In this document: piece after piece, positions 18,211 to 29,479 of the stretch
Layout: every line of letters begins with the position of its first letter
Position numbering within the stretch: position 1 is the stretch's first letter
From: Paulinella micropora
Lineage: Eukaryota; Cercozoa; Imbricatea; Euglyphida
Assembly: GCA_009731375.1 (NCBI GenBank)
Contig: BJOX01000278.1
Coordinates: 645,522 to 684,310, forward strand
DNA length: 38,789 bases
Direction: 5' to 3'
Position numbers and translations under genes: made by a program
Notes under the pieces: generated by a model
Databases searched by the model: none
Told to the model about the DNA's origin: nothing
The model's input: only the letters and a program-made list of their open reading frames with translations

Positions 18211-21200
18211 TTTGACCCTCCACATGCAGGTGGTGTCAAGCCTGAAGATTTCACTGCGGTTATTTACAAAATACCGGGTGCGGAGCCGTCACCGGCACCA
18301 CGAAGGGCGAACTTGAGTATAAATGAGGCAAAGATAGCGGAGGAGCTAGCAAGACAGCTGCTTAATGAGGACTTTATTGAGAGATCAACATCTCCAATAG
18401 TCTCACAGCCGAGAATAGTGCCGAAGCCAGGAGGAGAATGGCGCCTGACAGTTAAATATGCTCGTGTTAACAAGGTGCTGGAGGAAGAGAGAAATCCTCT
18501 CCTGACATTAGAAGAAGGAAGGAGAGTACTGCGGAATGCGAAATTCTATTCGGTCATTGACCTTAAAAACGGCTTCTGGCAGATACCACTGAAGAAAAGT
18601 CCAGATGGCTGACGGCGTTTGTGGTGGGTATGGAGATATACCAATGGAAAGTGCTTCCGATGGGCCTCAAGCAAGCCCCAGGACTCAGAAGGCGATGCAG
18701 AAGATGCTGAGCAGTCAGTACGATGATCTGACAGACGGAGGATTTATGAGAAGACGGGGACAGAAAGAGGGAGAATATGCATTTTGCTATATCGATGACA
18801 TTATCGTATACTCTAACACAATGGAGGAGCATATCGATCATTTGTCCGATATATTCAGGCGCATCCGAGCTTTTGGCCTGAAGTGCAATTTGAAGAAGTG
18901 TCAACTTGCCAAGACGAGTGTGACATATTTAGGGTACGAGATCTCTCATAACCGAGTCTCAATATCTAAGGAGAAGAGGGAGTAGGTTATGAATCGACCG
19001 ATACCGAAGAACCGCACTGAATTGCACTCATTCCTTGCGATGGCGCAATACTATAGCCAGTTTATACCCGATTGGGGTGCAACACGTGCTAAAGTGGAGA
19101 GAATGATTGATTTTGGAGACTTTGAGAAGTGGGATGAAGAGGCTTTGCAAGCGTTTCATACGCTCAAAGATCTTATTTAGAAAGACCCGAAGGATGGAGG
19201 ACTGGTGTTAACGATGCCCGACTTCACGAAACAAGTCGTAGTCGATACAGATGCATCTAAGTTTGTGATTGGGGCTGTATTACAGCAGGAAGATGAGGAG
19301 AAGAAATTACGCCCAATCATGTTTATTAGTAGAAAGTTGTGTGCGGCGGAGAGAAACTATTGCACAAGGCAAAGAGAGGCGTTGGTGGTGGTATGGGCCC
19401 TCAAGAGGCTCAGAGAGTATTTGTGGGGAGGACCTCAATTTATTGTTAGAACTGATCATCATAACCTGTTATGGTTGATGAATCATGAACAGACGGGACG
19501 GCTGGCGCGGTGGCAAGCGTTCTTGTCTTGCTTCGATTTTACGATGGTCCATCTACCGGGAAAGCGAAATGTCAGCGACCTCTCTAGGCTAGAGTTTGAC
19601 TCAGAAGTATCGGCGTTGGTGTCCACGGTGGAGATGGAAGACTTGTCCACTGACAAGGTGTATGAGGTCAGTTACATTGAGACGATGGGGATGGCGAGTG
19701 GAGTCCGATATGACCGCACGGGTCTACGGTACAGTCCACAAGGCCCGGATCACGGGATATGTTGTGAGCTACATACCTAGGAGGACGCTGAGTGGTCCTA
19801 TGAGGTATATGAGAATGCGAAGGCGAACATGAAGGAAGAAGAGGAGACGCAGGATGTTTATGCGGAGCCTCCTCAAGAGCGGAGAAGTGACCTAGACGAT
19901 GACCCGGAAAGAATCGGGGTACGGCTAGAAGATGGTACTATCCATATAGCCTCGCCTACCGCATGGAGGCAACAACAGGCTCAAGATCCGGAGTTTAAGG
20001 AACTCATACAGTTATATCAGAACCCGGATGAGCTACGGATGACGAAAGCGATCAAAGATAAAATGAAGGAGATGGGATGGAGAGATGGTCTACTGTGGTA
20101 CAAGGGCCTTCACGGTCGCTATGCGTCACAGCCGGGCAAATGGACCCTTTGGGTACCGGAGAGTCTGAGACGATTTATATTTGTCGCAGCCCACAATTGC
20201 CCACTTTTGGCGCATCCGGGTCGACAACGAACTCACATGTTCGTAGCGAGGCGATTCTGGTGGAAGAAGATGAAGGAGGAGATAGATCAGGCGGTGGATG
20301 CATGCATCCCGTGCAAGATAAACAAAACACCACTGAAGGCAAATTTCGGCCTGATTGGCGAATTTCCTCTTCATGCGGGGATGTTTGAGTTTATACACAT
20401 TGATCATGTGGGACCTTTCCCAGAATCGAAGGAAGTTACAAATACCTCCTTACGGCTATTGACAGAGCTACCAATTATGTGTGGATCATCCCTGTCAAAG
20501 ACGTTACCGGCAAGACGACGGCCGAAGCGCTGATCGATAGGATCATCTCACAGATCGGAGTACCAAGAAAGATATGTTCTGATCGAGGCTCGGACTTTAA
20601 TAACGAGGTCATCGACAAACTATCTAAGTATTACGGGATGAAATGGCAATATGTTACTGCCTATAACCCGCGAGCAAATGGGAAAATCGAGCGGGTACAC
20701 AGACCCCTCAAAGCCTCGCTAAAGATGTATTGCACGAAGAAGGAGAATCAAAGAGCATGGGTCGAGGCAGCACCATCATTTGCGTTTGCAATGAACTGTC
20801 TACCCTCTACGGCGTTAGGAGGCTCGAAGAGCTCAATCTCGCCATATCAGTTAGTATATGGGCGTGAGCCTGATATCCCGACTTCGCTCCTTCACCCAAA
20901 AGACACTTGGGCGGATGCGGATGAGTTGTTTGGGATGAGACTTAGAGTGAAGATGGAGGCGGAGCAAATAGTCAGGGCGCATAGAGAGGCGGAGCGCCGA
21001 AAGACTGATGCTGAAGGGGTGCGACAAGCGCACTTGGATCAGATCAAATTCCAGGTCGGGGATATTGTACTATTGTACCATCCTCAGGTCCCGAAGGGAG
21101 TCAGCTCTAAGCTGTTCACTCACTGGAAAGGACCTTATCAAATCATGGAACAGACGGGGCCTCTGAACTACATGATCAGGGGTAGAGGGAAAATGCAAAT

Positions 21201-22116
21201 TGTGAATGTAAGAAGGCTGATTAAGTATGATCCCTTCTTACTGAAAGATGAATCCGTTGAGGAGGCGTTAAAACGGATGAAAGATGATTTCAAAGAGGTG
21301 CCGCCCATCCACAAGGAGGCTGGCATAGATCAAGAAGATGCTTATCGGGCACCGATAGCTGAGAAGGAGGAGAGTGAAGTTGACAGTAAGAAGACTGATC
21401 GCATAAGCGCGGTGGGGACTCAGTCTAAGTCTCCACGTGAGCACAGCGGAAAGAAGGAGAAGATCACAGAGGCGCAGCTAAGGAGAGCGCGAAATGATCT
21501 TATCAACGACCAATCGAGGAAGGCGATGAGGTCGATGAGATCAAAGGATGTCCACCAGAACGATGAGGAGATTGACTCTGACCCAAATGCGGACAACGTC
21601 GAGATCGTCCATGAGCGATGGAAGGAAGGTGACGCAATAGCAACCATCGCATGGGTGAAAGACGCTTTTTATCTAATGAGACCAGCAGAACAACATGTTG
21701 CTGATGACACTCTCTCAGACTTATATTTAATGCGGGTCGTGGCAGTTTTACGAAAAACGCGTGTCACACGGACACTCAAAATATCATCAGCCGCAAAAAT
21801 AGTACAACCGATACTCCAGTTCTGGAGAAGTATGGACCCGGTTGAGGTTCCAAAGGCAAGACATTATCTGCCAGTATATAAAGACGCAAAAAGTCTCGAG
21901 ACATGGGATGATACAATTACTCCCAGAGACAAGGATTACACTGCGTGGACCATTCAGACACTGCCAAGAGGAGTGCTTGATGTCCCTTTTGAATTATCGT
22001 TGGGCGGAATCCCTAATAAGATCTGGGACATTCTCGAACAGTCAAAGTTCGATCTGACTTTTGTTGGTGGTCCTCCACCAGGCAAAGAAATCCGCGCCAG
22101 ACGACGAAGGCAGTGA
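18211..22116 (+). pseudogene. Retro B copy 1, broken RT-RNase H-integrase
   Basis: Same domain order as copy 2. Lesions seen against copy 2 include an indel near 18592, loss of TTTTCC-like bases near 18688 (between CCAGGACT and CAGAAGG), in-frame TAG at 18983 (GAGGGAGTAG), TAG at 19178, a 6-base loss near 19572 that removes part of VVADSLSR, TAG at 19778, and an indel near 20433 in the integrase. The YIDDIIVYS motif and the integrase D-35-E survive, and the last 545 codons from 20479 are open. No functional polyprotein is possible. Confidence 0.9.
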
Positions 22117-22612
22117 CAAAGAAACTATTTTTCTTTATGCGTCTCAAATAAACTGATTGATTGCCCACGGCGTATCATGATTTGATCATGCATCATCAGT
22201 TATCAATATGAATATTAAAAAGACTCAGTGATATAACTTGGCATTCGATCGCAACATACGAGTGCGAAAGGTCGATCGACGATGATACTACACCGTATAC
22301 GGGGATCGCTAGTGTATTGAGCGATGGTGTTCCCGGGTATGACCCTTTCCAAGTCCTGGGATGATGTTCTCGAAAATGAAATGTTCTCTGAAACTTTCAT
22401 TAAATTATTTTTTACGATAGATTATATACTGTCGTACCTGTGCACGGTCAATCTCTACTTGTGTCGGTATATCGCAGGGTTGGGTACATACACCCCGACT
22501 TCGGATATAGTTATTAGGACTGGCCCCCTGTTACTATATTATAGGATATCCGCTTTAGACAAGGGTATGTCATTAAAAAGACCATGTATTTACCGTCGGA
22601 TCTTCGTGTGGA

Positions 22613-22692
<80 letters not shown>
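22613..22692. repeat. (AAT)n microsatellite
   Basis: About 26 uninterrupted AAT units within the 3' region of retro B copy 1. The matching place in copy 2 has about six. Confidence 0.95.
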
Positions 22693-22694
<2 letters not shown>

Positions 22695-22919
22695 CATAAT
22701 ACTATATCTGAGGCGTACTGATGCAGCTAATGGCATATCCTCAACAGACATAAGCCTCCAATACCCTTGTTCGAGGTCCTCCACCCCCCCGTGTCAGTCT
22801 CTCGCCTGATGATCGGGGCCACCGATGGAGCTCCTGAGGGCAAGACTGCACTAAGCCGAGGTTATTCCGCAGTCCCAGCAACCTCTTGCAAGACGTCACC
22901 GAATGTGCAAGTGCATACA
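22693..22919 (-). mobile_element. Possible SINE-related insert
   Basis: Unique block present only in copy 1 and flanked on both sides by AAT arrays. Read on the minus strand it ends in an ATT tail. It shares TTGGAGGC-TATGT, CCATTAG and a GGGGGTG run with the SINE at 886-1147. No A or B box is evident, so kinship with that SINE is tentative. It inserted into the microsatellite after copy 1 was made, or copy 2 lost it. Confidence 0.35.
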
Positions 22920-22920
22920 C

Positions 22921-23035
<115 letters not shown>

Positions 23036-23356
23036 AATGATAAGAAGAAGAAGATCAAGGGGGGGAATACGGCACCACGTTGCTTGTATTTTTAATGGTA
23101 ATACATTTGTTCTTGACATACTGCAGAAAAAAGAAAAAAAAAGAGTTGAAGTTGAGGGGAGGAGTTTAAAATTTACAAGAACTGCTAGAGAATCCGCTTT
23201 GACGTGCCGTATGAGGATATACCTATCGTATTTTAGCGTCTATCCGTGGGTCGATGCGCTCTGTGGCATGACTCCATAGCGCATATTGTTTGCAGAAAGA
23301 AATCAGAAGGTGTATGACGAAAATGTTATTTCCGTCATAAAATCGGGAGGGGGTAC

Positions 23357-23599
23357 TGTAGGCATCACCCGGATAGCCGGTAAAAAGTACACTTTTCCTG
23401 GTGACAGGTGCACCAGCCTGTTTTTCAGTATTATTTGTCCGGATTGGACCTGATGCCATTTTATTCCTGGTCTGTTGCCGTTTTCCTTTTTAGCTTCCGA
23501 CCCGACTGAGCTAATACAACCTGACATCCTTCTCATTCTTGAGGACTGTGTTTGGTTGTATTACCGACTTTTTATTGAGCTATCGTTGGGGGCATTACA
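23357..23599 (+). repeat. Retro B copy 1, 3' LTR
   Basis: Starts TGTAGGCATC right after the PPT plus TAC and ends GGGGGCATTACA. It is 243 bp and clearly related to both LTRs of copy 2, with more differences from them than they have from each other. Confidence 0.9.
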
Positions 23600-23851
23600 A
23601 CAGAATATACTGGCTTTTTCAAAAGTTTGCTTCCTAGCAACTCAACGAGTCGCTCCTTATTCCCACTCTAGGCCGCGGCCTTATACCCCCTATACCCCAT
23701 CATACGTGTCAAAGTCCCCAAAATTCACAAATATGAAAAAGCCCGAAGTTGAAGTTATGATATTCAATGACATCGCTTATTATAAGCGGAAAAGTGAGTA
23801 GAGTCTTGGGCCGACTAAGTTGTCCCCTATTCCCGGCGATAAGCCTATATG
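23600..23851. other. Spacer between the two retro B copies
   Basis: 252 bases with no match elsewhere in the window and no convincing open frame. It ends TATG, the left target duplication of copy 2. Confidence 0.6.
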
Positions 23852-24088
23852 TGTAGGCATCACCCCCCGGATAGCCGGTAAAAAGTACCTTTTCCTGGTG
23901 ACAGGTGCACCAGCTTGTTTTTCAGTATTATTTGTCCGGATTGGACCTGATGCCATTTTATTCGTGGTCTGTTGCCGTTTTCCATTTTGGCTTCACTGAG
24001 CTAATATAACGAGACATCATTCTCATTCTTGAGGACTGTGTTTGGTTGTATTATCGACTTTTTACGAGCTATCGTTGGGGGCATTACA
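23852..24088 (+). repeat. Retro B copy 2, 5' LTR
   Basis: TGTAGGCATC...GGGCATTACA, 237 bp. The U3/R/U5 limits cannot be set by eye. It is short for a gypsy LTR. Confidence 0.95.
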
Positions 24089-24874
24089 TTTGGAGTCCAC
24101 ATCACTAGGGTGATTTCTTTGTGCTTTGCCACACTGGCATTCAGAACAAATTTTCACTGACCTGTCTCACACGGGGACGTCAGACGAAAACAAATACTCC
24201 AACACAGCTCCCTCATAACTCTTTCACAAAACAATAATTTGATTGGTCTCAAGCAGGTGTCTCGTACCCTCTAGCCCAATCAGTATCTGTGTGCTCACAA
24301 GGAGACATCAGATACAAACTCTCTGTCGTTCTTGCTGGTCTCACACAGAGACCAAGAAGAAGGAGGTGGACAGAAGAGTGAAGGAACACACACAAAACAC
24401 AAACAAGCATAGGGACAGGAGCACGACACTCTACCCTTCTAGTTTGTGCATTTATCTGCATTATCTCACACATACGTCAGAGTATTTTTGCAAATCTCTG
24501 ATCGTTTTCTAAAGGTAGGTCTGAGAACCTATCCGACCGACTGTCGACTTCTCAAGGAGAGCTTTTCTAGCTTCTCTATTACTATCTGTGTGTAGGTCCA
24601 AGTGCCTCATACTAGATACAATATAGAAAAGAAGGAGGAGAAAGTAATCTGAGTAAGGAGAACAAGAAATCGGAGAAAGTCTCAAAGACTATTTTTCTCA
24701 AACAAAAACAAACATACAAACAGTGTTTCATAGAGGACAGGGAATCTTATCCTACCCTCTCTATTAGTTTCTCTCTTCACTAGTCAATCGACTGAAGGAG
24801 GAACAGAACACAAACGAACAAAAACCAAACATAGGAGCTGACACTGTCCTCCTGTTGATCACTACTACGACATC
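24089..24874 (+). other. Retro B leader
   Basis: 786 bases between LTR and gag with no long open frame. It should contain the packaging signal and 5' untranslated region. Short upstream ATGs are present, for example near 24243. Confidence 0.7.
24091..24108 (+). promoter_or_regulatory. Primer binding site
   Basis: TGGAGTCCACATCACTAG starts two bases after the 5' LTR. TGG would pair with a tRNA 3' CCA end, as at the PBS of LTR elements. The matching tRNA was not identified. Confidence 0.65.
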
Positions 24875-27580
24875 ATGTCGACAGAGACCGCCGAAGTGAG
24901 TGAATTCTCGGAGGCAGATCAAAGAAGAGAAGAAGAAGAAGCAGGAGGAGGAGGAGGAAGAGGATTGAATGAAGGAGGAGGAGGAGGATTGAATGAAGGA
25001 GGAGGAGGAGATGAAGGAGTAGGAGGAGGAGTAGAAGAGGGCTGGGATGATGAAGGAAGATATGGAGGAGACGAAGATGAAGGAGGATTTGAACAAGAAG
25101 AGACGGGAGGAGGAGGAGCATATGGTAATCCCTTACCACCTGCCTACACGGGAGGAGGAGGACGAAAAATGATCGACTTGATTCATAGTGATGGAGAGGA
25201 GATCACAGTGGAGGAACAACAGTGGGTGCAAGACCACTATGACCTCACTAAAGAAGAGTTTGATAACAAGATGGGGGTAGAGAAGGATACCTATGTGTGG
25301 ATCCCTCAGGATCAAAGAAGAGAGAAAAGTCGTGCTAAAAAGGATGTCTATATCCTATTATCAAACACAGCACAGCTCCTCGGCAAACTGGTCTCTGATC
25401 CAGAAGAGAGAAAGAAGATACAGCATATCAAGTTTGGGGACACACACACCCACCTTGAATTACTCGATGCTATCTTTGGGGTGTACACTCAAACCCTGAT
25501 TTGGGAACGTACATACGGCCCACGATGTGAGGGTTACCTCCAGTACACAAACCCAAGAGCAACGGCCAGATTCCTCGCGACTGGTCAGGAGGCAGTCGAT
25601 GTAACAAAAATGAAGACCAATCTGGGTTCGAAAAACTCGAGTGGCATATTTCATTTTTTTACAATGGAAATAAAGGCCTTGGAGGAGGGGAAGGCAGAGA
25701 TGGAAAAAAGCATTAAGGCAGCAGGAGAAACTCATCCTGTGATTGATGAGTTAGAGAAGACCGACAGAGTTCTGACCAAGATCAGACTGTTGATGGGTGC
25801 GTTACTGCACAAGGAGGCATGGAAGAGATGGATTCCTACCAAGGATCACTCTGTCCTTAAATCACTTAGTAACGCACCACCGGTCGCCAACAAAGCAGGT
25901 GTTGACCAATATGTGGAGAAATATAATTTTCTCAGATCTGCTTCTGAATTGGTGGCCTTTATCACTCATGCTCAAAAGCTGGTGATATCTGAGAAGAAGA
26001 AGGCGAAAGAGAATGAGGAGTTCGAGAAGACGATGAGACTGGAAAGAATGAAAGCAAAAGTGAGTGGTGCAAAGACACACCCTCCGACATATTTGACCCC
26101 ACCAGCTCCTGCCCCACCAGCCCCTGCACCCCCGGGCTCAACTACGCTGGTGGTCACAAACACGGAGAAGAAGGACAGACAAAATATCATAAATGCCTTC
26201 AAGGGGAAGAAAGGAGGAGTGGCAAGTCTCATGCTCTTTGCCAAGACGAGCTCAGACAAAGACTCTGATGCTTCGCTTTTGAGCAAGCTCAAAGAGATCA
26301 ATGCCTGCATGAAGGCTTTTCCTTGCGACGAAACGCAGGAATACGAGGCCCTTGTTACTGTTTTTGACCAATCTCTAGTCTCGGAGGGATTTGATCTGAC
26401 ACAGTACAAGTTTTTGAGAAAGAAGGAGGAGATTAAGAGAAACAATGCAACAGGCCTAGACGCTCAGTGTGAACTGGCGGTGGCCACACTCATTTCATAT
26501 TTTCAATCTCATGGATACCAGCATCTCTGCACTGGTACTCTCATAGGATTTGAAATCTTTGAGACAGTGGCGATGAGTTTGAGGAGTGCTGTTGGCTTGG
26601 CGGCGACCCTTACGGAGGTAGTTTCCTCCTATGGGCTATTCTATGGCCGCAAGTCGATCATGACCCTTACGGAGGTAGTTTCCTCCTATGTTAACCCGAG
26701 CAAGCTTACTCAGCTCATACAACAATGCTCGACGTTTAGCTCAGTGAAGTCCAAAAACTTCCTCGAGACACACGTGTTCGAAAATACGGTTCAAAGCGTT
26801 GCTCCGTCAGCACTGTTTCAAGAAGTGATGAGTGCATGCTCAAACATGGACTCGCTCACGGAGGCACATACGGCACAGGCAGGCGGTGTACCTGTTGGCG
26901 CACAAGCCACGTACACAAACAGAGTTGCCGGTTGGAAGAGACAGAGAGAGCCAGACCTGAAGACCGCATGTTGGAGGTGGTTCGCGGGCTTGCAGTGTAA
27001 GGCACAGATGGAGAACAGAGACTGCTCTTTCAATCATGATAGGCAGAACCCAACAGCAAGGGCAAATTTTCTGAGCAGGACGGAAGGCAAGGAACCGGGC
27101 CTTTTCAATATGCTTCAGATTGCCGCTGTGAACGAAGGTTGGTATGCCAATATGTGTGATGATGAGGAGTTACGAGAGGCAATCATTACCTACATGAAGA
27201 GGATGAAGGAGAAGAAGGAGGAAAGGGAGAGACAAAAGAACTTAAAGGCCTCTCAAAGAGGACGAGAAGGAGGAGCAGGAGCAGGAGGACGAGGAGGAGG
27301 AGGAGGAGGAGGAGGAGGAGGAAGAGGACGAGGAACATGGAGAGGAGCCTCGAGGTGGCAGGGAACCCCTCAGAGAGGAAGAGGAGGAGGTCGGGGATAT
27401 ACCCCTTATGGAGGGAGAGCTGTTCGAGCTCCAGCCCCCCCACCCAGAGGAGGAGGAGGCTCGTGGGCAAGCTCCAACCCAAATTTCGGTCGAGCTCAGG
27501 CCTACAACACTGCCTCGGAGACCGATACGTCATCCTACCCGGACACTACTCAAGGTAATCGTTTCGAGGTGGTGGAATGA
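24875..27580 (+). CDS. gag: Retro B Gag with CCCH zinc finger and RGG tail
   Basis: 901 codons, from the first ATG of the open frame (GACATCATG). Residues 1-90 are Gly/Glu-rich repeats. Residues about 90-690 are helix-rich and probably hold the capsid, though I recognise no exact match. At residues 699-721 lies C-x8-C-x8-C-x3-H (ACWRWFAGLQC...DCSFNH), a CCCH-type finger in place of the usual CCHC knuckle. Residues about 795-880 are RGG/GGR-rich with RGRGTWRG, an RNA-binding type composition. An in-frame 57 bp duplication gives TLTEVVSSY twice at about residues 578 and 597. It ends at a single UGA followed in the same frame by the next ORF. It would form the particle and bind genomic RNA. Confidence 0.85.
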   Translation: MSTETAEVSEFSEADQRREEEEAGGGGGRGLNEGGGGGLNEGGGGDEGVGGGVEEGWDDEGRYGGDEDEGGFEQEETGGGGAYGNPLPPAYTGGGGRKMIDLIHSDGEEITVEEQQWVQDHYDLTKEEFDNKMGVEKDTYVWIPQDQRREKSRAKKDVYILLSNTAQLLGKLVSDPEERKKIQHIKFGDTHTHLELLDAIFGVYTQTLIWERTYGPRCEGYLQYTNPRATARFLATGQEAVDVTKMKTNLGSKNSSGIFHFFTMEIKALEEGKAEMEKSIKAAGETHPVIDELEKTDRVLTKIRLLMGALLHKEAWKRWIPTKDHSVLKSLSNAPPVANKAGVDQYVEKYNFLRSASELVAFITHAQKLVISEKKKAKENEEFEKTMRLERMKAKVSGAKTHPPTYLTPPAPAPPAPAPPGSTTLVVTNTEKKDRQNIINAFKGKKGGVASLMLFAKTSSDKDSDASLLSKLKEINACMKAFPCDETQEYEALVTVFDQSLVSEGFDLTQYKFLRKKEEIKRNNATGLDAQCELAVATLISYFQSHGYQHLCTGTLIGFEIFETVAMSLRSAVGLAATLTEVVSSYGLFYGRKSIMTLTEVVSSYVNPSKLTQLIQQCSTFSSVKSKNFLETHVFENTVQSVAPSALFQEVMSACSNMDSLTEAHTAQAGGVPVGAQATYTNRVAGWKRQREPDLKTACWRWFAGLQCKAQMENRDCSFNHDRQNPTARANFLSRTEGKEPGLFNMLQIAAVNEGWYANMCDDEELREAIITYMKRMKEKKEERERQKNLKASQRGREGGAGAGGRGGGGGGGGGGRGRGTWRGASRWQGTPQRGRGGGRGYTPYGGRAVRAPAPPPRGGGGSWASSNPNFGRAQAYNTASETDTSSYPDTTQGNRFEVVE
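26606..26690 (+). repeat. 57 bp in-frame duplication within gag
   Basis: A 28-base block is repeated at 26606-26633 and 26663-26690. Each copy contains the inverted pair GGAGG...CCTCC around TAGTTT. The duplication adds 19 residues and keeps the gag frame. Confidence 0.85.
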
Positions 27581-27586
27581 CTGGAG
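27578..27586 (+). promoter_or_regulatory. In-frame UGA between gag and pol, candidate readthrough site
   Basis: GAA-TGA-CTG-GAG. The codons after the UGA stay open in the gag frame for 632 codons, and the first ATG appears only about 60 codons later. UGA followed by C is the leakiest stop context, and UGA-CUN is a known class of viral readthrough signal. The use of readthrough here is inferred. Confidence 0.6.
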
Positions 27587-29479
27587 GGGGAAGAAGAGAG
27601 GAAGGAGAAGACTGTGAAGTTTAACCCTAAAGTCACAGTGCTTTCTAATGCTGTTGTGCAGACTGGGCCAACGCTTCCTCTATGTGAAAACAAAGATGTG
27701 GGTACACAGAGACTGCAGCCCCAAGGTAGTCTCATACCCGTTCATACAGCACGGTTACCAATGATAACTGATGCAAATAGGAAGGCGAGACTTGCGATGG
27801 AGGCGAGGAGGCCAATGGCAGACGTATCGCCTCGGCCAAGCAAACAACCACGAACAGACTCAATGTCTACGGTCGCGGCGGGTGGCGAGCAAAAAGACAA
27901 TGTGTGTACTCAAGTACCACAAGACAATGTCGCTCAAATAGTAAACGCACCAGTACCGCAGAATAATAAAAATGTTAATGAGGTGAAGCAGGAGGAGAAG
28001 AAGGAGGAGTTGAAAAACTTAGAGACAAGACTCCAAAATTTGGAACGTAAAGTTCTTGTTCTCGCAGCCAATATACACAGGCCCGATGCTCTGTGTTATA
28101 CGGAACTTTATTGTGAAACATTGAAGACAATATTAAAAGTTGGTAATGATACGATGGCGAATATTAATATTGTCGGCCGGAAGTTTTTTAATCGATACCG
28201 GGACTGGGTGGACGGAAATATGAAAAAGTCAACGGGCACTCTCAAAGGAGTGAGCAGCCGGACGGATATCACGGGAATCATCACACTGACCTTTAAATTG
28301 AAATCCGCACGAGTATACCGTATGGACCTCTATGTCGTCCCCGGTTACCACGGGTCAATATTACTATCGTATGACCAATTGGCTACGATGGGGGCTGTGA
28401 TTGATTGCGCCGCACGGCGAGTGATATATGGAGTAAAAAGAGGAGAAGAGAACGATATTGATCCCTTCAACGCTACTGACTCTTATGAGGCTTATGAGCT
28501 GAGTCTAGCGACGGATCACAAAAAGATGGCCATCGCACATGAGGCACTTGAGGTGTACGTTCACCCCCATGTCGTAAGACCGGATGAACTGTCCTGGACC
28601 GACAATTGGGAATCCCAAGTGTGCACTGTCACAGTTCCGACATGCCATTGGGACAAAAAGTCTATTGATGACTTAATCGAGAAGCGAAAGGAGGAGATTA
28701 TATGTGTCGCACAAAGAAGCCCGTCGTTGGCGAGATTCGCGGAAGGAGTAGGAACAGATGTCCATATTACTAACGGATACTGTTTCCATGCGAAAGTAGG
28801 AGAAGAAAAAAGGGAGGCGTTTGTACCAAGGAGAACGGGGCGAATCCCGGATACTCCACCAGAAACTATTAAAAGTTTTATTACTGATTTCTGGGGTGAC
28901 GAGCCCACGTGGCCGCGTTCACTGTCTGAAGTGAAGAAATGCTTACGGACTTTATTCGAAAATAATAAGCCGTATACTATTATCCTGCCATATAATGAGA
29001 AGGCGATATGGGCGCAGGAAATAAGGGACCGGCTTATTGATCATCCTATACCGGTACCCTCTCGCAAGCAACAGCTAGTGGTGGCTTGTCGTATGGGAAC
29101 TCGTGAGCAGAGCAGTGCATACAAGCGGAAGCTCAGAGACCTCGACAAGTTGAAATTGATACCGCAAGCATTCACATGCTTTGATGGTTTTTACACCCGT
29201 AAAGCTCCTTTGCAATACGCGAGACTCATTGACATGCTGGTGGAGCTCGGTAAAGATGATGAGCCGGACACGGTCACGTATGAAAAGACGGGCCTAGATG
29301 ATGTCTCGGAAGAGGACTTAGGCTTGGAGGAGGACAGAGAACCCCTCAAGCAGCATAAGCAGATGTCTGATGAAGATTTTCAAGAGGCGGCGCGGAAAAT
29401 ATTGGAAGAAGGAGTAGGCACGGAGAAGGAGAAGGAGCTTTTAAAAGCCAAATTTAGAGGCGAACAAGGAAAATTTTGA
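27581..29479 (+). CDS. pol: Retro B pol ORF 1: retropepsin-like protease plus unknown domain
   Basis: 632 codons in the gag frame, counted from the codon after UGA; no initiator is needed if read through. Residues about 130-160 form a short coiled coil. Residues about 175-290 resemble a retropepsin: the expected D-T/S-G-A appears as GNDTMAN (Asp near residue 190), then VPGYHGSILLSYDQLATMGAVID matches the ILG..WL...gaviD end of gypsy proteases. The remaining ~340 residues (DPFNATDSYEAYELS through EEGVGTE) match nothing I know. The ORF ends TTT-TGA-C, with the RT ORF in the +1 frame. Copy 1 retains the unknown domain nearly unchanged, which suggests it is a fixed part of this family. Confidence 0.75.
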   Translation: MEGEEERKEKTVKFNPKVTVLSNAVVQTGPTLPLCENKDVGTQRLQPQGSLIPVHTARLPMITDANRKARLAMEARRPMADVSPRPSKQPRTDSMSTVAAGGEQKDNVCTQVPQDNVAQIVNAPVPQNNKNVNEVKQEEKKEELKNLETRLQNLERKVLVLAANIHRPDALCYTELYCETLKTILKVGNDTMANINIVGRKFFNRYRDWVDGNMKKSTGTLKGVSSRTDITGIITLTFKLKSARVYRMDLYVVPGYHGSILLSYDQLATMGAVIDCAARRVIYGVKRGEENDIDPFNATDSYEAYELSLATDHKKMAIAHEALEVYVHPHVVRPDELSWTDNWESQVCTVTVPTCHWDKKSIDDLIEKRKEEIICVAQRSPSLARFAEGVGTDVHITNGYCFHAKVGEEKREAFVPRRTGRIPDTPPETIKSFITDFWGDEPTWPRSLSEVKKCLRTLFENNKPYTIILPYNEKAIWAQEIRDRLIDHPIPVPSRKQQLVVACRMGTREQSSAYKRKLRDLDKLKLIPQAFTCFDGFYTRKAPLQYARLIDMLVELGKDDEPDTVTYEKTGLDDVSEEDLGLEEDREPLKQHKQMSDEDFQEAARKILEEGVGTEKEKELLKAKFRGEQGKF

